Shown piece by piece: positions 32,217 through 33,964 of a stretch of 33,964 nt of DNA. How positions within the stretch are numbered: position 1 is the first letter of the stretch; each line of letters begins with the position of its first letter. Under the pieces are notes generated by a model. The model was not told where the DNA came from. It saw only the letters and a list, made by a program, of their open reading frames with translations, and did no database searches. Source of the DNA: Bacteroidota bacterium (GTDB lineage Bacteria; Bacteroidota; Bacteroidia; Chitinophagales; Chitinophagaceae); contig JAFDXN010000059.1 in assembly GCA_018267915.1 (NCBI GenBank), positions 68,655-102,618 of the forward strand. Reading direction: 5' to 3'. Both the position numbers and the translations under genes were made by a program.

Positions 32217-32915
32217 GTGCGCAGTGCCATTTTGCAAATATTGCCGCTCCTGGTGTTCTTCAGCCCCTGTAGTTCACACGCACAAGCCTTTATTGACGCC
32301 GACCTTAAAGCGGGCTTCAGCCACCCGGTCATCTTTCATCCCTTCGAGGAAAGTTTGAAAACACATTTATATGCCGGTCTAGGCTTAAGCAGCACCTCAA
32401 CCCTCAGAGTCATCGACCCGCTGCACTTAGGCCTTGCCTTGCAGTATCAGCCCTTCCGCTTCAGCGAATTATGGACCGATCAGCAAACGCACACTACAAG
32501 AACTTTTACAGTTGAGCATCAAAGTGCCTATTTGTGTCTTACACCCATCATCGATATTAGCCTGGGCCATTCCAACCTCTTTCATTATTACATGTCTTTT
32601 CCCTTTGGCTGGATGCTGAGTGGCAGGCAGAAGACGATCAGCAACTCACAATCGCTCGTTTATGGCAGTAGCTCAATTGTTGATGATGATGCTCACAACA
32701 TCAGGTCAGGATACAAAGCTATCGGGATCGGCTTAAGGGAGATATGGCCCATCGTACGAGACAAGTGGTGCCTTGTGTTCGATGAGAGCTATACATTCCT
32801 GCTCAACGATATCAGCGGCTGGGGTTCACATCCTGCTTATGCTTGTGTGCAGGTAGGGATGTTAAAACGGTTTGAGTTCGGTAACACGAAATTGAGTAAT
32901 CATCCGGTTAATTAA
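32217..32915 (+). CDS. Predicted outer-membrane beta-barrel-like protein, unknown family
   Basis: A 232-aa exported protein starting at GTG 32217, 4 nt after the upstream stop. A signal peptide ends at about residue 23 (CSSHA, before QAF). The mature protein is beta-rich, with amphipathic strands such as HLYAGLGLSSTSTL, LHLGLALQYQPF, SAYLCLTPIIDISLG and KAIGIGLREIW, which fits a small outer-membrane barrel or porin-like protein. No named family was recognised. Its position between two paralogous lipoproteins suggests that the three act together at the outer membrane. GTG is chosen because it gives a full signal peptide directly after the upstream stop. Confidence 0.65.
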   Translation: MRSAILQILPLLVFFSPCSSHAQAFIDADLKAGFSHPVIFHPFEESLKTHLYAGLGLSSTSTLRVIDPLHLGLALQYQPFRFSELWTDQQTHTTRTFTVEHQSAYLCLTPIIDISLGHSNLFHYYMSFPFGWMLSGRQKTISNSQSLVYGSSSIVDDDAHNIRSGYKAIGIGLREIWPIVRDKWCLVFDESYTFLLNDISGWGSHPAYACVQVGMLKRFEFGNTKLSNHPVN

Positions 32916-32932
32916 AAAAATATTTCATAAAC

Positions 32933-33433
32933 ATGAGACGCATCCTTTCCATTCTGTTATTGTTCACAATTGTGAATGCTGCCTGCCATAAGTCTCGTAC
33001 GGTCGATTGCTCCAGCACGTGTTTTGACCCGGATTACGGTACTGAATTCCATGGATACCAGTATAGTGAAGTGGACACGATAATCTTCAGGAAATATAAG
33101 AAGGACAGTAGTTTCACCACGCTGCTAAGTGAGGCAATGTATACAGTTGATACCAATGCAGGGAAAAAAACACTTACGGCAGCGATGCTGACAACCGCGT
33201 ATGATTACGAGCTTATTTTGCCTGGAGCCGGCGATACTTATAGAATTTCCAGGCTGAATACCGATCAGAGGGTAGAAGCACATCAATGCGAAGAAGATCA
33301 CGTTCGGCACTTCGATTGTGAAAACTATCTCCGCTTTAGTGATCTCCTGGTTACCCGGAATGGACGGGCATATACAGGTTATAACTTCGATGCTTACTAT
33401 TACTTCGCCAGTAATTTGGTGTTGACAAAATAA
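32933..33433 (+). CDS. Predicted cysteine-rich lipoprotein, paralog B
   Basis: A 166-aa protein homologous to the one at 31685. The signal region ends NAAC with Cys18 as the likely lipid anchor. The mature part keeps the paired cysteines (CSSTC near the start, CEEDHVRHFDC with the same nine-residue spacing) and the shared strings FTTLLS, DTYRI and VTRNG. Segment order is the same, so this is a tandem-type duplication with the barrel gene between the copies. The start is 17 nt after the barrel gene stop. The C-terminus is rich in Tyr (FDAYYYF). No function is known. Confidence 0.75.
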   Translation: MRRILSILLLFTIVNAACHKSRTVDCSSTCFDPDYGTEFHGYQYSEVDTIIFRKYKKDSSFTTLLSEAMYTVDTNAGKKTLTAAMLTTAYDYELILPGAGDTYRISRLNTDQRVEAHQCEEDHVRHFDCENYLRFSDLLVTRNGRAYTGYNFDAYYYFASNLVLTK

Positions 33434-33840
33434 GCCAGATTGTTTACTGGTTGTTCCTCAGTTGTTCCTGATGTTCGAACTGCATTCATCTTGATCGTGC
33501 ACAAGCATATTTCCGAAGCACACTTGTGCCCCTTGTGCCATCTTTGTGCTCTTTGTGGTAAACAACTGCTGTCCGCCATTTACTATTTACTAACTGCCAT
33601 CTACTGAACAGTCATTACGAATTTCAATCTATCAAAACTTATCCCCAAATTTTGGTCATCCCATCTCCGCCATTATAACTTGCACGCTCCTAAGCCCTTT
33701 TTGGCAAGCGGAGTGAGCAGGCCTGTCCCGAAAGATATCGGAGGGCGATTAAAGTTCTTTGACATATCATAGACCCTACCGGCTTTGCGTCTTTGCGCCT
33801 TAGCGGTTGAATTATTTCGCAATGCAAGCACTTGAGGATG
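33434..33840. other. Gene-free region with degenerate intergenic repeats
   Basis: No gene was found in these 407 bp. It holds a run of TTGTG/CTTTGTG units at 33523-33558, a TACT/ACTA tract at 33579-33606 like that at 26792, and a CTTTGCG duplication at 33783-33798 (CTTTGCGTCTTTGCG). It looks like repeat-laden spacer next to an insertion sequence. No terminator for the lipoprotein operon was identified. Confidence 0.45.
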
Positions 33841-33964
33841 TGTCTAGTCCTGCCATAGGTTGACACTAAAAAAGTGTAATATATGGCAAGAAACCATCAA
33901 AGACGCAGCTGGCTTTTACGCCGGCAAGTAGTAAAAGAGTACCTGGGGGGTTCCAAAACGCTTA
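33841..33964 (+). mobile_element. Probable left end of an insertion sequence, cut by the window edge
   Basis: TGTCTAGTCCTG at 33841 begins with the TG typical of IS termini. It is followed by a short ACACT/AGTGT hairpin and an ORF opening with transposase-like residues. The right end and target duplication are outside the window, so the family (IS3-like suspected) cannot be confirmed. Confidence 0.5.
33883..33964 (+). CDS. N-terminus of a putative transposase (partial)
   Basis: The first 27 codons of an ORF starting with ATG at 33883 and running off the window. The sequence is basic (MARNHQRRSWLLRRQ) and continues VVKEYLGGSKTL, which resembles the first helix of the helix-turn-helix in IS3-type OrfA proteins. 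This is a short match and rests on pattern only. It sits 42 nt inside the proposed IS end, the usual place for such a gene. Confidence 0.5.
   Translation, partial: MARNHQRRSWLLRRQVVKEYLGGSKTL

Noticed and set aside
33750..33790. GTTCTTTGACATAT followed by CTTTGCG as a promoter for an rRNA-like or IS transcript
   Set aside because: The TTTG boxes are about 22 nt apart but the second lacks the TAnn part, and no gene begins soon after.
1..33964. tRNA, rRNA, CRISPR arrays, prophage or defence genes
   Set aside because: No cloverleaf ending, rRNA-like stretch, regularly spaced direct repeat, or phage or nuclease signature was seen in any spacer.

Overview
The window looks like chromosomal DNA of a Bacteroidota species, most likely of the Chitinophagales/Chitinophagaceae type. 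Three secreted proteins end in type IX secretion system (T9SS) type A sorting domains, and the T9SS component PorQ is encoded here. There is a TonB-dependent receptor under a TPP riboswitch. Several genes are preceded by the Bacteroidota -7 box TAnnTTTG. Rho carries the long low-complexity insertion seen in this phylum. The lineage is inferred from gene content and motifs, not from a database search.

Layout. 1-6.6 kb: two large divergent T9SS cargo genes, an RCC1-repeat protein (-) and an Asp-box/GH74-like propeller protein (+). 6.6-8.6 kb: a small membrane protein, an XRE regulator, a small unknown protein and a TerC-family transporter. 8.6-10.6 kb: a fabI-porQ unit (-). 10.6-16 kb: a gene-free structured spacer, a DUF4440-like secreted protein, a lipoprotein, rho, and a pheS-SDR operon. 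15.9-21.8 kb: two paralogous GT-C/GT39-like membrane proteins (+) flanking three minus-strand genes, an L,D-transpeptidase and a NatAB-like ABC exporter. 21.9-26.6 kb: a fused 3-hydroxyacyl-CoA dehydrogenase/enoyl-CoA hydratase, a CstB-like persulfide dioxygenase/rhodanese and a YugP-type zinc protease. 26.8-29.3 kb: a TonB-dependent receptor, probably for thiamine, with its own terminator, riboswitch and promoter. 29.4-31.3 kb: a third T9SS cargo with an Omp28-like thioredoxin-fold region. 31.7-33.4 kb: an unrecognised cassette of two paralogous cysteine-rich lipoproteins around a predicted outer-membrane protein. The right edge cuts into what looks like the left end of an insertion sequence.

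How it fits together. Much of the window concerns the cell envelope: T9SS machinery and cargo, glycan or lipid transfer, peptidoglycan cross-linking, lipoproteins and outer-membrane uptake. Housekeeping genes (pheS, rho, fabI) are interspersed. Three convergent gene pairs have stop codons 0, 1 and 6 nt apart, leaving no room for intrinsic terminators, while six good hairpin terminators or terminator-like hairpins occur elsewhere. No tRNA, rRNA, CRISPR array or prophage was seen. The least explained parts are the lipoprotein/barrel/lipoprotein cassette and the spacer at 10.62-10.96 kb.
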